From assembly GCF_009817885.1 (NCBI RefSeq), contig NZ_CP041764.1, positions 2,728,001 through 2,792,000 on the forward strand: DNA of 64,000 nucleotides. Direction: 5' to 3'. Below, in pieces: positions 45,204 through 54,959 of the stretch. Below the pieces are notes generated by a model. It searched no databases. It was not told the origin of the DNA and saw only the letters and a program-made list of their open reading frames with translations. The position numbers and the translations under genes are program-made. This DNA comes from Serratia rhizosphaerae (GTDB taxonomy: Bacteria > Pseudomonadota > Gammaproteobacteria > Enterobacterales > Enterobacteriaceae). How positions within the stretch are numbered: the first letter of the stretch is position 1; each line of letters begins with the position of its first letter.

Positions 45204-45785
45204 TTAAGCAAAAGTTTTTGCCAGATGCTCGCGATATCGTGCGATATCATTTTGAATATCCGGCTGTTTAATCACGTCGTTGCAGATAAAGGTCGGCAGC
45301 GCTTCCATTCCCAGGAATTCGTTGGCCTTATGGAAATGCAGATAAACGCCGTCCACGCCGATGCCGTGGAAGAACTGATCGGGATCGGTAAAGGCTTCCA
45401 GCGGCGCGTTCCAGGTCAGGCTCAGCATATGTTTTTTGCCCTGCAGCAGGCCGCCGGAGCCGTATTTCTTGCTGGCGTCTGAGCGGGTGCGGCCGTCGCT
45501 GGCGTACAGCGAGCCGTGGCCGACGGTAAATACTTCGTCGATGTATTTTTTCAGGATCCAGGGCTCACCCATCCACCAGCCGGGCATCTGATAGATCACC
45601 GCGTCGGCCCACAGATATTTTTGCACTTCGGCGTCGATATCGTAACCTTGATCGACCACGGTCAGCTGGACTTCATGGCCGGCGTCGCGCAGAAAAGAAG
45701 CGGCGACATCGGTCAGGGTGTCGTTCAGCTCACCGTTGGAGTGACCAAATTTTTTACCGGCGTTGATTAGAAGGATATTACTCAT
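45204..45785 (-). CDS. mdaB: NADPH:quinone reductase MdaB
   Basis: A 193-residue flavodoxin-like FAD enzyme that reduces quinones by two electrons, avoiding semiquinone. It starts MSNILLINAGKKFGHSNGEL and has the conserved VIYQMPGWWMGEPWILKKY and SLTWNAPLEAF. The start at MSN matches E. coli and has GAGGAAAC upstream; thirteen upstream in-frame codons are excluded. It heads mdaB-ygiN and is divergent from parC. Confidence 0.96.
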   Translation of the reverse strand: MSNILLINAGKKFGHSNGELNDTLTDVAASFLRDAGHEVQLTVVDQGYDIDAEVQKYLWADAVIYQMPGWWMGEPWILKKYIDEVFTVGHGSLYASDGRTRSDASKKYGSGGLLQGKKHMLSLTWNAPLEAFTDPDQFFHGIGVDGVYLHFHKANEFLGMEALPTFICNDVIKQPDIQNDIARYREHLAKTFA

Positions 45786-46133
45786 CGGGTTTCCTCTTGC
45801 GAATAGGCCCTGCATCTTGTTCAAGCGGCGTCAGCGTGCGGCATGAAACCGGCCAGGGGTGATAACATGATGGCGAAGAGTTTACCTGCGCGTGCAGGGG
45901 AGAAAAATGCGCGCTGAGTCACATGACTTTTGCTGTTTTAGCAACAATCCGCCGGCTAGCGGCGGTCAACATCGCCCGCAATACCGACAATGCTGTGACA
46001 GCATACGGCCAGATAAGGTACTATCGCGGGCAACAAACGACGAGCAATCACGGGCACTGCTTTTTTTGTGAACGACAGTCCTTTGCCCCAATGTCTAGGG
46101 ATTGCCATGCCACGGTCTGAGGATAAATGAGTA
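45786..46133. other. Divergent region between mdaB and parC
   Basis: About 348 non-coding bases. It contains a GC-rich palindrome, CCGCCGGCTAGCGGCGG (about 45,949-45,965), a candidate parC promoter near 45,996-46,024 and TGAGGATAA just before parC. No gene or remnant was found. Confidence 0.5.
45996..46024 (+). promoter_or_regulatory. Candidate parC promoter
   Basis: TGACAG, 17 bases, then TACTAT at 46019-46024, about 110 bases before parC. The -35 match is moderate. Confidence 0.35.
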
Positions 46134-48407
46134 ATGAGTGATCTGACTCATGACGGTGTAGAGCGTTTACCGCTGCACACATTCACTGAAAACGCCTATC
46201 TGAACTACTCCATGTACGTCATCATGGATCGGGCGCTACCGTATATTGGCGACGGCCTGAAGCCGGTTCAGCGCCGCATCATCTACGCGATGTCTGAACT
46301 GGGCCTGAACAACAGCGCCAAATTCAAGAAATCCGCGCGTACCGTCGGCGATGTGCTGGGTAAATACCACCCGCACGGCGACAGCGCCTGCTATGAGGCG
46401 ATGGTGCTGATGGCGCAGCCGTTCTCCTACCGTTATCCGCTGGTGGACGGCCAGGGGAACTGGGGCGCGCCGGACGATCCGAAATCCTTTGCGGCGATGC
46501 GTTATACCGAATCCCGCCTGTCGAAGTACGCCGAAGTGCTGCTGTCCGAACTGGGACAGGGGACGGTGGACTGGATCCCTAACTTTGACGGTACGCTGCA
46601 GGAGCCGAAGATGCTGCCTGCGCGTCTGCCGAACATCCTGCTGAACGGCACCACCGGCATCGCGGTCGGCATGGCGACCGATATCCCGCCGCACAACGTG
46701 CGCGAAGTGGCCGCCGCCGCCGTGGCGCTGCTGGAAAAACCGGGCGCCTCGCTGGATGACCTGCTGGAGTTTGTGCAGGGGCCGGACTTCCCGACCGAAG
46801 CGGAAATCATCACCCCGCGCGACGAAATTCGCAAAATCTACCAGAACGGCCGCGGTTCGGTGCGGATGCGTGCGGTGTGGAAAAAAGAAGACGGCAGCGC
46901 GGTGATCACTGCGCTGCCGCATCAGGTCTCCGGCGCCAAGGTGCTGGAGCAGATCGCCAGCCAGATGCGCGCCAAAAAGCTGCCGATGGTGGAAGACCTG
47001 CGCGATGAGTCGGACCATGAGAACCCGACGCGTCTGGTGGTTGTGCCGCGCTCTAATCGGGTGGATCTGGAGCAGGTGATGAATCACCTGTTTGCCACCA
47101 CCGACCTGGAACGCAGCTACCGCGTCAATATGAATATGATTGGCCTGGATAACCGCCCGGCGGTGAAAGGGCTGGTGGAAATCGTCACGGAATGGCTGGC
47201 CTACCGCCGTGATACGGTGCGCCGCCGTCTGAATCACCGTCTGGAAAAAGTGCTCAAGCGTCTGCACATTCTGGAAGGTTTACTGGTCGCGTTCCTCAAC
47301 ATCGATGAAGTGATCCACATTATCCGCAGCGAAGATGAGCCGAAGCCGGTGCTGATGCAGCGTTTCGGCATCAGCGAGACGCAGGCGGAAGCTATCCTGG
47401 AACTGAAGCTGCGCCATTTGGCGAAGCTGGAAGAGATGAAGATCCGCGGCGAGCAGGACGATCTGGCGAACGAGCGCGATCGGCTGCAGGCGCTGCTGGC
47501 GTCAGAGCGCAAGCTGAATACGCTGATCAAAAAAGAGATTCAGGCGGATGCGCAGACTTACGGCGACGATCGTCGTTCGCCGCTGGCCGAGCGCGGCGAA
47601 GCCAAGGCGATGAGCGAGCACGATTTTGTGCCGTCCGAGCCGGTGACCATCGTGCTGTCGGAGATGGGCTGGGTGCGCAGCGCCAAGGGCCATGACATCG
47701 ACCCCGCCGGCATGAACTATAAGGCCGGCGACAGCTTCCGCGCCGCCGCCCGCGGCAAAACCAACCAGCCGGTGGTGTTTATCGACTCCACCGGGCGCAG
47801 CTATGCGGTTGACCCGCTGACGCTGCCGTCGGCGCGCGGGCAGGGCGAGCCGCTGACCGGTAAACTGACGCCGCCGCCGGGCGCAACCATCGAACAGGTG
47901 CTGATGGCCGCCGACGACCAGAAATTGCTGATGGCCTCCGATGCCGGTTACGGCTTCGTGTGCACCTTCAACGATCTGGTGGCGCGCAACCGCGCCGGCA
48001 AGGCGATGATTACCTTGCCGGAGAACGCCAAGGCGTTACCGCCGCTGGAAATTCACGGCGACGACGATATGCTGCTGTCGATTACCCAGGCGGGCCGCAT
48101 GTTGATGTTCCCGGTGGCCGATCTGCCGCAGCTGTCGAAAGGCAAGGGCAACAAGATCGTCTCTATTCCGGCGGCGCAGGCGGCCGCAGGGGATGACAAG
48201 CTGACCTGGCTGTTTGTGCTGCCGCCGCAAACGTCGCTGACGTTGTACGTCGGCAAGCGCAAGCTGACGCTGCGCCCGGAAGATTTGCAGAAATTCCGGG
48301 CCGAACGCGGCCGGAAAGGCACGCTGCTGCCGCGTGGCCTGCAGCGTATCGATCGCGTCGAGGTGGATATGCCGCCGCGCGCGTCGGTCGGGGATAGCGA
48401 AGAATAA
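46134..48407 (+). CDS. parC: DNA topoisomerase IV subunit A
   Basis: DNA-cleaving subunit of topoisomerase IV. The 757-residue product has the winged-helix breakage domain with the active-site tyrosine Y124 (AAMRYTESRL). The quinolone pocket HPHGDSACYE keeps Ser84 and Glu88, matching E. coli S80 and E84, so the usual resistance changes are absent. The C-terminal beta-propeller includes FVCTFNDLVARNRAGKA and LMFPVADLPQLSKGKGNK. The start MSDLTHDGVERLPL lies behind TGAGG. Confidence 0.98.
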   Translation: MSDLTHDGVERLPLHTFTENAYLNYSMYVIMDRALPYIGDGLKPVQRRIIYAMSELGLNNSAKFKKSARTVGDVLGKYHPHGDSACYEAMVLMAQPFSYRYPLVDGQGNWGAPDDPKSFAAMRYTESRLSKYAEVLLSELGQGTVDWIPNFDGTLQEPKMLPARLPNILLNGTTGIAVGMATDIPPHNVREVAAAAVALLEKPGASLDDLLEFVQGPDFPTEAEIITPRDEIRKIYQNGRGSVRMRAVWKKEDGSAVITALPHQVSGAKVLEQIASQMRAKKLPMVEDLRDESDHENPTRLVVVPRSNRVDLEQVMNHLFATTDLERSYRVNMNMIGLDNRPAVKGLVEIVTEWLAYRRDTVRRRLNHRLEKVLKRLHILEGLLVAFLNIDEVIHIIRSEDEPKPVLMQRFGISETQAEAILELKLRHLAKLEEMKIRGEQDDLANERDRLQALLASERKLNTLIKKEIQADAQTYGDDRRSPLAERGEAKAMSEHDFVPSEPVTIVLSEMGWVRSAKGHDIDPAGMNYKAGDSFRAAARGKTNQPVVFIDSTGRSYAVDPLTLPSARGQGEPLTGKLTPPPGATIEQVLMAADDQKLLMASDAGYGFVCTFNDLVARNRAGKAMITLPENAKALPPLEIHGDDDMLLSITQAGRMLMFPVADLPQLSKGKGNKIVSIPAAQAAAGDDKLTWLFVLPPQTSLTLYVGKRKLTLRPEDLQKFRAERGRKGTLLPRGLQRIDRVEVDMPPRASVGDSEE

Positions 48408-48645
48408 GTTCGGCGGGCGCCGTTTCCCAGGCGACGCCCGCGCAATTCACCGCTTTCCGTATTTATTTTCAAATAATTAACATTTCTGCGTATAAATTTA
48501 TTGTGCGGATGCCCGGCTGGCAGGAAAATAGCGACAAGGCCGGGTATCATCGCCAGCGGGCGTGATGCCCTGCGCGCAAATAAAATGATGGAAAGTATCT
48601 GCGCAGCGAATCATGCTGCGTCGGCAGTGTGCTAATGAGGTTGTT

Positions 48646-49380
48646 ATGTTATTAATTTTGCGTGCCGTTTTCGTCACTCTGTTCTGTATTCTGGTGTGCA
48701 TTTTCGGTTCCATCTACTGTTTATTCAGCCCGCGCAATCCCCGCCACGTGGCGACGTTTGGCCACCTGTTCGGCCGACTGTCGACGGTATTCGGTTTAAA
48801 GGTTGAGATCCGTAAGCCGGCCGACGCGGCGCAGTATGGCAAGTGCATCTATATCGCCAACCACCAGAACAACTACGATATGGTGACGGCGTCCAATATT
48901 GTGCAGCCGCGCACCGTGACGGTGGGGAAAAAAAGTCTGGTGTGGATCCCGTTTTTCGGCCAGCTGTATTGGCTGACCGGCAATCTGCTGATAGATCGGG
49001 ACAACCGGGCCAAAGCGCACGGCACCATCGCTCAGGTGGTGGAGCAGATTAAGAAAAAAGATATTTCCATCTGGATGTTCCCGGAAGGAACCCGCAGCCG
49101 CGGCCGCGGCCTGATGCCGTTCAAGACCGGTGCGTTTCATGCGGCGATCGCCGCCGGCGTGCCGGTCGTGCCGATCTGCGTGTCGAACACCAGCAATAAA
49201 ATCAACCTGAACCGCCTGAATAACGGTGAGGTGATTGTAGAGATGCTGGAGCCGATCGACACCACCAAATACGGCAAGGATCAGGTGCGTGAGCTGGCGA
49301 CCCATTGCCGCGAGCTGATGGCGGAAAAAATCGCCCGGCTGGATGAAGAAGTGGCACAGCGCGAAGCCGCCGGAAAATAA
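48646..49380 (+). CDS. plsC: 1-acyl-sn-glycerol-3-phosphate acyltransferase
   Basis: Adds the second acyl chain to lysophosphatidic acid at the inner membrane. The 244-residue product has an N-terminal hydrophobic segment, the catalytic NHQNNYD box (H73, D78), the FPEGTR box (145-150) and AAIAAGVPVVPICVS. ATG 48646 aligns with the E. coli start; eleven in-frame codons before it do not. Located after parC, as in E. coli. Confidence 0.97.
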   Translation: MLLILRAVFVTLFCILVCIFGSIYCLFSPRNPRHVATFGHLFGRLSTVFGLKVEIRKPADAAQYGKCIYIANHQNNYDMVTASNIVQPRTVTVGKKSLVWIPFFGQLYWLTGNLLIDRDNRAKAHGTIAQVVEQIKKKDISIWMFPEGTRSRGRGLMPFKTGAFHAAIAAGVPVVPICVSNTSNKINLNRLNNGEVIVEMLEPIDTTKYGKDQVRELATHCRELMAEKIARLDEEVAQREAAGK

Positions 49381-49511
49381 TACTCTTTCACTGGCGGTGG
49401 TAATTTTTAACGGCTTCTGGTCGTTAATGCCCGGCTTCCTGCTACGCTTAGTGGCATTATTGGCTGCCGGGTTTTTGCATACGGTTTAGCATTTGTTTTC
49501 ATGGAGAAAAT

Positions 49512-50926
49512 ATGTCACTCAGTCGACGTCAGTTCATTCAGGCATCGGGTCTGGCGCTGTGCGCGGGAGCCGTGCCGCTGAGGGCTGAAGCGAGCGGAGC
49601 GCAAATCCCGTTACCGGTTCCCCCGCTGTTGGAGTCTCGTCGCGGCCAGCCGCTGTTTTTAACCCTGCAGCGTACGCACTGGCCGTTTATTGCCAACCGT
49701 AAGGCTTCCGCCTGGGGCATCAACGGCATGTACCTTGGGCCGACGGTGCGGGTATACAACGGCGATGACGTCAAATTGATTTACAGCAACCGTCTGGCGG
49801 AACCGGTATCAATGACCGTCAGCGGCCTGCAGGTGCCGGGCACCCTGACGGGCGGCGCGGCACGCCTGATGTCGCCGGGCGTGGACTGGTCGCCGGTGCT
49901 GCCGATTCGTCAGGCCGCGGCCACCTGCTGGTATCATGCCAACACGCCGGAGCGCATGGCGCCGCAGATTTACAACGGGCTGGCCGGCATGTGGCTGGTG
50001 GAAGATGACATCAGCAAATCGCTGCCGCTGCCTAACCACTACGGCGTGGATGATTTCCCGTTGATCGTGCAGGATAAGCGGCTGGATAATTTCGGTGCGC
50101 CGGAGTACAGCCCGCCATCCCAGGGGGCTTCGTCGGCGATACGCTGCTGGTGAATGGCGTGCAGAACCCGTACGTTGAGGTTTCTCGCGGCTGGGTGCGG
50201 CTGCGTTTGCTGAACGCCTCCAACTCGCGCCGCTATATGCTGCAGCTGAGCGACGGCCGTCCGCTGACGGTGATTGCCAGCGATCAGGGCTTTCTGCCCG
50301 CGCCGGTAGCGGTGCAACAGCTTTCTCTGGCGCCTGGCGAACGGCGTGAGGTGCTGATCGATATGTCGAAGGGCGAGGAAGTGACGCTGAACGCCGGGGA
50401 AGCTGCGGGCATCATGGATCGCCTGCGCGGGCTGTTTGAGCCTTCCAGCCTGCTGGTGTCCACTCAGGTGCTGACGCTGAAGCCGACCGGCCTGTTGCCG
50501 TTGGTGACGGACAACTTGCCGATGCGTCTGCTTTCGGATCAGCTGCTGGATGGCAGCGTCAGCCGTACGCGGGAGTTCCGTCTGGGTGATGACGTGGCAG
50601 GTATTAACGGCGCGGTGCGGGATGTGAACCGCATCGATCTGCAGACCATGCAGGACAGCTGGGAGCGTTGGGTGATCCGCGCCGATACGCCGCAGTCCTT
50701 CCATATTGAGGGCGTACAGTTTCTGGTGAAGAGCGTGAACGGCGCTCAGCCGATGGCCGAGGATCGCGGCTGGAAGGACACCGTCTGGGTCGACGGCGAA
50801 GTGGAGCTGGTGGTGCACTTTACCCAGCCGTCCTACGATCACTTCCCGTTCCTGTATTACAGCCAGACGCTGGAGATGGCCGATCGCGGCAGCGTCGGGC
50901 AGTTTGTGGCGCAACCAGCCGGTTGA
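49512..50926 (+). pseudogene. ftsP: ftsP (sufI) broken by a one-base frameshift
   Basis: FtsP is a periplasmic, Tat-exported cupredoxin-fold protein that stabilises the divisome under stress. The first part (to about 50125) has a Tat signal, SRRQFIQASGLALCAGAVP, and SMTVSGLQVPGTLTGGAARL. Then the frame shifts and stops at 50151. The rest continues in another frame from about 50128 (GDTLLVNGVQNPYVEVSRGW to QTLEMADRGSVGQFV). The break lies in a run of five G at 50123-50127; a sixth G would restore S-Q-G-G-F-V-G-D and a full-length protein like E. coli FtsP. Both halves are otherwise intact, so this is either a very recent mutation, a phase switch in a homopolymer, or a sequencing error. Confidence 0.9.
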
Positions 50927-51392
50927 TTAACGTTGTTATTGACGTGGTTTCCTGTAAAGCGCTGTATCACTGGAATTGCCGTAAACGTGCGGTATTTCTC
51001 TGTCACTGAGGTGAACGGCAATTGCAGGGGCCGTAGGCGCGGCCCCTGCACCCGCGCCCGCGCTTAGACACGTTCTGCCCGCTGCGCGGGTACCCTCACG
51101 GTGTCACCGTCGCCGGGCGGGTCGGCTCTACAGGCATCCCTGCCTGTGCCGCCTCAACCGGACATCCCTGTCCGGTTGCCCCTGGCTCAGGTTCCTTGTT
51201 CGGCAGCCCGTGATGCGCGCTAAAGGTCAACACCCGAATCTGTAATTACCGGGCGGGTTGGTTGATGGTTTTGACGGTACTGACCGATATTTTCCGAGGT
51301 GGATGCAATATGACTGGGAGCCGAGTTTTCGGCTCCTGATAGGTTGTATTGCTTAAGCGAGGTCTATCTGCGGATTGACCTGACTTGACTGC
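50927..51392. other. Hairpin-rich non-coding segment after ftsP
   Basis: About 466 bases without a credible gene. It holds the series of inverted repeats annotated at 51024-51353. The right end, 51,354-51,392, is simple spacer before the kinase gene's stop. Confidence 0.6.
51024..51353. repeat. Cluster of palindromes, possible interspersed repeat
   Basis: Four inverted repeats in 330 bases: GCAGGGGCC with GGCCCCTGC (51024-51049), ACAGGCA with TGCCTGT (51130-51147), CAACCGGACA with TGTCCGGTTG (51155-51178), and GAGCCGA with TCGGCTC (51318-51335), whose outer flanks GCAATA and TATTGC extend the arms to about 51305-51353. Two share the loop TCCC. No coding frame fits. This looks like a composite of enterobacterial palindromic units; whether other copies exist cannot be told from one window. 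Confidence 0.55.
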
Positions 51393-52325
51393 TTATGCCT
51401 CCGGGAAGCGCTGGCGCAGCTGCGCCCAGTCCGGCGCGGCGTCGGCGCCGCGGCTGGCCACCACGCAGGCGGCGACGCGGTTGGCAAGATCGACGGCCTG
51501 CGGCAGCGGCCAGCCGGCGGAAAGGGCGGCCAGCAGGCCGGCGCAGTGGGCGTCGCCGGCGCCGATGGTGTCCACCACCTCAACCGGATAGGCGGCGATA
51601 TGCTGCGGCGGATGTTTGCCGTCGCAGATCCAGGCGCCGTCGCTGTCAAGGCGGCAAATCAGGGTGAAATTGCGGGCGGCGGCGTAGCGCTGCGCCGCGT
51701 CGACGGGGTCGCCGTCGCCGCACAGGATCGCCACTTCGTCGCGGTTAAGCGTCAGCAGGGTATGGCTGTCGCTCAGCATGGCGAAAAACTCCTCGCCAAG
51801 CAGGCCGACGCGCGGGCCGGGATCGATCAGCCGGTATTGGTCGAACGGCAGACGGGTCAGCCATTCGCGCAGCGCGGCGCCCGGTTCGCCCACCAATTCA
51901 TAGCCGTTGGCGTAGACCAGCGTCTCCGGCGTCAGCGGCAGGGTTGCCAGCTGCGCTTTGTTCCACTGCGCTTCACAGCCGCTGACGGCGATAAAGGTTC
52001 TTTCGCCGTTCGGCTCGGCCAGCGCCAGGCACCAGCCGTTATCCATCTGTCCGTGCCGCAGCAGAACCGGCAGCCCCAGTTCCTGCATCGCCGCTTCCAC
52101 GGCGACGCCCCACTCGCCGTTGCCGACCGGCATGCCGTTGACCACCGGCACGTCCAGCCGGCACAGCACGCGGGCGACGTTAAAGGCGCAGCCGCCAATC
52201 TGCCGCCCCTGCGGCCGGGCTTCAATATCTTCGCCGCTGACGGGCAGGCGCGGCAGCGTCATGACCAGATCGCCGACGGCGCCGCCTAATACTAATACCG
52301 GCGTTACTGCAGAAAACTCACTCAT
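51393..52325 (-). CDS. yegV: PfkB-family sugar/nucleoside kinase, YegV-like
   Basis: A 310-residue ribokinase-family enzyme. The N-terminal substrate lid has GRQIGGCAFNVARVL, followed by VVNGMPVGNGEWG and DNGWCLALAEPNGERTFIAV. The catalytic motif DTIGAGDAHCAGLLAALSAG gives Asp in GAGD as base. The sequence resembles E. coli YegV throughout. Its start abuts the permease stop (52326), so it is the third gene of a minus-strand operon with a permease and a YegU-like hydrolase. The phosphorylated sugar or nucleoside is unknown; ribose or a nucleoside freed by the neighbours is a reasonable inference. Confidence 0.88.
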   Translation of the reverse strand: MSEFSAVTPVLVLGGAVGDLVMTLPRLPVSGEDIEARPQGRQIGGCAFNVARVLCRLDVPVVNGMPVGNGEWGVAVEAAMQELGLPVLLRHGQMDNGWCLALAEPNGERTFIAVSGCEAQWNKAQLATLPLTPETLVYANGYELVGEPGAALREWLTRLPFDQYRLIDPGPRVGLLGEEFFAMLSDSHTLLTLNRDEVAILCGDGDPVDAAQRYAAARNFTLICRLDSDGAWICDGKHPPQHIAAYPVEVVDTIGAGDAHCAGLLAALSAGWPLPQAVDLANRVAACVVASRGADAAPDWAQLRQRFPEA

Positions 52326-53723
52326 TTACTTACGTTCTCCGCCCGCGGCCAAAAACAGGCCGTAGGCGATAAGGCTAACCAGGAAGGAAACAAACAGCCC
52401 GAGGCTGGAATCCGCGAACAGGCCTTTGGCCAGCGGCCCGTCGATAAAGCCGCTTTTGGTGACCATCAGCCCGCTGAGGGCGCCGAGGAACCAGCAGCAC
52501 AGCGGTACCATACGCACGCCGCGATTTTGGCCGTTCAGGCCGTACAGCGCATTGCCGTCGTAACCATGATGACGACGCAGGCGCAGATAGTCGAGGATGA
52601 ATATCGCTTCCCAGGCGGCAAGGAAGACGCCGCAGAACACCAGGAAGGCGATAAACGGCCCCATAAAATCGCCGGACACGAACAGCACATAGAGGGCGAT
52701 CGCCAGCACCAGCAGCGCATCGAACGATACCGCTAGCGATTGCTTAACCTTAACGCCGATGGTCAGCAGGTTAAGGCTGGCGGAGTAGAGGCTCAGCACC
52801 GCAATGGTGACGATGCCGGCGGTGGCGGTCAGCAGATAAGGGATGGCCATCCAGCTCGGCAGCACCGAGCCAATCAGGGCGATCGGGTTGGCCGCAGAGG
52901 CCAGGTCGGGCAACTGCACCGACAGCAGAATACCGGTAAACATCAGCAGCATCAGCGGCAGACAGGCGCCGCCCATCACCGCGGCGAAGATGCTTTTATT
53001 GGAACTTTTCGGGCTTTGATAGCGGCTATAGTCCGCGCCGGCAATCGCCCAGCCGATGCCGGTGCCGGCGGCGATAATCGATACCGCCGGCAGGAAGCCG
53101 GTCAGCCAGTTGCCGGCGGGCAGCGCCAGCACGCGCTGCCATTCGGTGGTAAAGGCGATATACAGCACCACGACCAGCGTCATGCTGCCGAAGATGCGGC
53201 TGAACCAGGTCTGCAGCCAGACTACGGTATTTTGCCCGAGCAGGCTGACGACGATGGTCAGGCCGCCGAACAGCAACAGACTGACGCCGGTCAGCAGCGG
53301 ACTTTCCGCCAGCCCCATTGCCTGGAACAGCGCCGCCAGCGTCAGCGTGCCGGTGATGACGTTCACCGCCTCCCAGCCCATCAGGTTGATCCAACTGAAG
53401 GCGGTGGGGGCGATATTGCCTTTTACACCGAAGATGACCCGCGACAGGGTCAGCGTCGAGGTGCGGCCGCGTTTGCCGGCGAAGCTGGTATAGCCGACCA
53501 GCGCAAAGCTGGCGACGCCGACCAGTGCGGCGAGAACAGACTGCAGGAATGACAGGCCGAAGCCGACGATCAGGGCGCCGTAAACCACGCCGAGGATGCC
53601 GATATTGGCCGCTGACCATACCCAGAACAGCTCGATGGGTTTACCGGTTTGCTCCGCCTCGGGCACCAGATCGATGCCGGTGCTTTCAACTTTCCATGTT
53701 TCACTGCGGTTTATTTCACTCAT
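52326..53723 (-). CDS. NCS1-family nucleobase/nucleoside permease
   Basis: A 465-residue inner-membrane transporter of the nucleobase:cation symporter 1 family, related to CodB and other purine-cytosine permeases. About twelve hydrophobic spans are visible. Family-typical segments are FWVWSAANIGILGVVYGALI near the N-terminus, GVKGNIAPTAFSWINLMGWE, AIAGADYSRYQ and the late FILDYLRLRRHHGYD. It likely imports the base or nucleoside handled by the kinase and hydrolase genes on either side. E. coli uses the unrelated YegT nucleoside transporter in the equivalent yeg cluster. Confidence 0.88.
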   Translation of the reverse strand: MSEINRSETWKVESTGIDLVPEAEQTGKPIELFWVWSAANIGILGVVYGALIVGFGLSFLQSVLAALVGVASFALVGYTSFAGKRGRTSTLTLSRVIFGVKGNIAPTAFSWINLMGWEAVNVITGTLTLAALFQAMGLAESPLLTGVSLLLFGGLTIVVSLLGQNTVVWLQTWFSRIFGSMTLVVVLYIAFTTEWQRVLALPAGNWLTGFLPAVSIIAAGTGIGWAIAGADYSRYQSPKSSNKSIFAAVMGGACLPLMLLMFTGILLSVQLPDLASAANPIALIGSVLPSWMAIPYLLTATAGIVTIAVLSLYSASLNLLTIGVKVKQSLAVSFDALLVLAIALYVLFVSGDFMGPFIAFLVFCGVFLAAWEAIFILDYLRLRRHHGYDGNALYGLNGQNRGVRMVPLCCWFLGALSGLMVTKSGFIDGPLAKGLFADSSLGLFVSFLVSLIAYGLFLAAGGERK

Positions 53724-53732
53724 GCTGCAGAT

Positions 53733-54749
53733 TTACCCTTGGTTGCGCAGCGCCCCCAGAGCCGCTGCATATGGTTGAAAATCAATCTGATTCGCCTGGT
53801 TCAGTGTTTCAATCCATTGCGCCGGAAATGCCTCAATGCCGCGCAGCGCGCCGCAAACTGCCGTCGCCATCGCGCCGATGGTGTCGGTGTCGCCGCCAAG
53901 GTTGGCGGCCAGCAGCGCACAGCGCGTCGGATCGCCGTCCGCTAATTCGACCAGCGCCAGCGCGGCGGGAATGGACTCAATGGTATCCATGCCGGCGCCG
54001 ACGGTGTGGTAGATCTCGGCCAGCGCATCGCTGTCCGTCAGCGGCCGTACGCGTTCGGCCACGTCCAGCGCCCACAGAATGCGGCGGCTCAGCGACGGGC
54101 TGAAGGTGGTGATCTGCTGTTGCTGCATCTGTTCCACCAATGACGGCAGCGCCTGTTTAATCGCGCTCCAGTCGTCGCCGTCGATCGCACGGCTGACTGA
54201 CCAGGCAATAGCGAAGGCGCCGGCAACGGCGATATCAGATTTATGCGTCGGGCTACAGGCCAGGCGCACGGCATCCATAAAGTAGCCTAAATCATTGGTA
54301 GATAACAGACATCCCAGCGGCGCGACGCGCATGGCGGCACCGTTGGTTACGCCGTTGGCGTTGATTTCCGAGATGGGCTGGCCGGCGCGGATGGCGTTAA
54401 GTGCGGCTTTGGAAGTGGGGCCAAGAATGTTTTTATTGAAGGCGTCGACCCGTTCTGCCCACAGCATGATGTGGTGGGCGATGCGTTCGGGTTCGACCTT
54501 ACCGTGAGCGGCGAGTAGCGCCTCCATCAGCGCTACTGCCTGCTGCGTGTCGTCGGTATATTCGCCGGCGATAAAACCTGTCGCGGCAATATTCTCGTCC
54601 GGGCCAGGCAAGAAGCGATCGATCCAACCAAAATAATCGCGTACCTGCCGTAGCGGCCACAGCTCCGACGGCATCCCCATCGCATCGCCAGCGGCTTGAC
54701 CATACAGTGCGCCAAGGATGGCGAGGTGGGGATTTTTTCTTATTGTCAT
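53733..54749 (-). CDS. yegU: ADP-ribosylglycohydrolase-family protein, YegU-like
   Basis: A 338-residue DraG/ARH-type hydrolase that would cut an N- or O-glycosidic bond to ribose. Metal-binding motifs are present: GDAMGMPSELWP near the N-terminus, EYTDDTQQAV, and GGDTDTIGAMATAVCGAL near the C-terminus. The whole chain, including GWIDRFLPGPDEN and FNKNILGPTSKAALNAIR, matches E. coli YegU. ATG 54749 has AGGGA upstream and fits the family; eight extra in-frame codons precede it. First gene of the yegU-permease-yegV operon. A nucleoside substrate is inferred from the neighbours. Confidence 0.9.
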   Translation of the reverse strand: MTIRKNPHLAILGALYGQAAGDAMGMPSELWPLRQVRDYFGWIDRFLPGPDENIAATGFIAGEYTDDTQQAVALMEALLAAHGKVEPERIAHHIMLWAERVDAFNKNILGPTSKAALNAIRAGQPISEINANGVTNGAAMRVAPLGCLLSTNDLGYFMDAVRLACSPTHKSDIAVAGAFAIAWSVSRAIDGDDWSAIKQALPSLVEQMQQQQITTFSPSLSRRILWALDVAERVRPLTDSDALAEIYHTVGAGMDTIESIPAALALVELADGDPTRCALLAANLGGDTDTIGAMATAVCGALRGIEAFPAQWIETLNQANQIDFQPYAAALGALRNQG

Positions 54750-54959
54750 GGGTGTTCCCTGGTGTTGGTGCATGTTGAATTAAACACGTCAACGTTACCA
54801 CCATAGTGGCAAAATGGATCCAATAAAAGTCCATTAGGGCAAAAATGTGATGCCAATCTAGATCCATTGCACAATTCTCCGCACAACTTACCCGTACCGG
54901 TATAAATATGATAAAAGCTAACGCCAGAGAGGGGCGCCCAAATTAAAGAGAGCAGTCAG
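54750..54959. promoter_or_regulatory. Divergent promoter/operator region of the yeg-like locus
   Basis: Contains AATGGATCC and GTCCATT as an inverted repeat around seven bases (about 54,811-54,834), a further GATCCATTG at about 54,861, and TACCGGTA, a perfect palindrome near 54,895. GntR/HutC regulators bind such short palindromes, so the divergent regulator gene probably acts here. Confidence 0.4.
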
